Origin: Lachnospiraceae bacterium | Lineage (GTDB): Bacteria > Bacillota > Clostridia > Lachnospirales > Lachnospiraceae | Length of the DNA: 7,134 nt | Assembly: GCA_024691065.1 (NCBI GenBank) | Contig: JAILOA010000445.1 | Span: 1-7,134 of the forward strand | Reading direction: 5' to 3' | Shown here: piece by piece, positions 6,863 to 7,134 of the stretch | Layout: every line of letters begins with the position of its first letter | Position numbering within the stretch: position 1 is the first letter of the stretch | Position numbers and translations under genes: made by a program | The notes under the pieces: generated by a model | The model's input: the letters and a program-made list of their open reading frames with translations, nothing else | What the model was told of the DNA's origin: nothing | The model's database searches: none

Positions 6863-7134
6863 GTCCCCTATAAACAATCTTTCCGTTACAAATTGTATAA
6901 TGTACCTTACCCGGCAAATCCCAACCTCTAAACGGTGAATTGGTGGCTTTCGACTCAAATTTATCCACCATCCAATGCTCATTCTCATTAAAGACAACAA
7001 TATCCGCAAAACTGTCCTCTGAGATACTTCCCGGTATCAGACGGTAAAACTCAGCCGGATTAGTACTCATAAGTCTGATAAGATCAATAAGCTTAATATA
7101 TCCAGGCATTACAAGAGATTTGATTCCAAGCCCG
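6858..7134 (-). CDS. pyrC: Dihydroorotase, C-terminal part (start lies outside the window)
   Basis: The last 91 codons and TAG stop of a zinc-dependent amidohydrolase that interconverts carbamoyl-aspartate and dihydroorotate in pyrimidine synthesis. The frame is open to the window edge, reading GLGIKSLVMPGY through the ATG at 7109, so that ATG is internal. Diagnostic C-terminal features are LIRLMSTNPAEFYRLIPGSI, FADIVVFNENEHW (the conserved ADxVxxD-type strand with Asn for the final Asp), KATNSPFRGWDLPGKV and YTICNGKIVYRG at the end. The NSPF-x-GW-x-L-x-G-x-V string distinguishes dihydroorotase from hydantoinase-like relatives. The metal-binding residues lie upstream and cannot be checked. 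The stop codon sits inside a 15-bp repeat that recurs in the following intergenic region. Confidence 0.92.
   Translation of the reverse strand, partial: GLGIKSLVMPGYIKLIDLIRLMSTNPAEFYRLIPGSISEDSFADIVVFNENEHWMVDKFESKATNSPFRGWDLPGKVHYTICNGKIVYRGQ

Noticed and set aside
1..7134. Mobile element, prophage or defence island
   Set aside because: No transposase, integrase, phage, toxin or CRISPR features are visible, and gene style looks uniform across the window.

Overview
The window is AT-rich DNA with every recognisable gene on the minus strand, so transcription runs from high to low coordinates. The long single-chain PurL of the type common in clostridia and streptococci, strong GGAGG-type ribosome binding sites, and heavy use of Lys, Glu, Asp and Ile suggest an anaerobic Firmicute, most likely a member of the Lachnospiraceae. 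That placement is inferred from protein style, not from a marker gene.

Read in the direction of transcription, the window opens with the last 91 codons of a dihydroorotase (pyrC). A 198-bp intergenic region follows. It holds a 25-bp near-perfect palindrome with a TATAAT box at its centre, a third copy of the palindrome half-site that overlaps the pyrC stop codon, and a GC-rich hairpin. Next come two genes overlapping by 4 bp (ATGA). They encode 508-aa and 494-aa paralogous MutS-family ATPases that have the lever/core region and the ATPase domain but lack the mismatch-recognition and connector domains. A 108-bp gap leads to a CobW/COG0523-type (G3E) GTPase whose usual CxCC metal-binding motif is reduced to one cysteine. 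After a 97-bp gap with a good sigma-A-type promoter comes a 423-aa membrane-anchored, extracytoplasmic PrsA/SurA-like protein. Forty bases further on is the first 395 codons of purL, which runs off the window.

Nucleotide synthesis genes (pyrC, purL) flank the window, but the middle is not a nucleotide pathway. The most interesting part is the MutS-like pair. The gene overlap, the shared replacement of the Walker B aspartate by asparagine, and the loss in only one partner of the histidine that follows the ATPase core suggest an asymmetric heterodimeric ATPase of unknown role, possibly under its own operator-controlled promoter. I see no tRNA, rRNA, CRISPR array, insertion sequence or phage gene, and no intergenic stretch over 300 bases.
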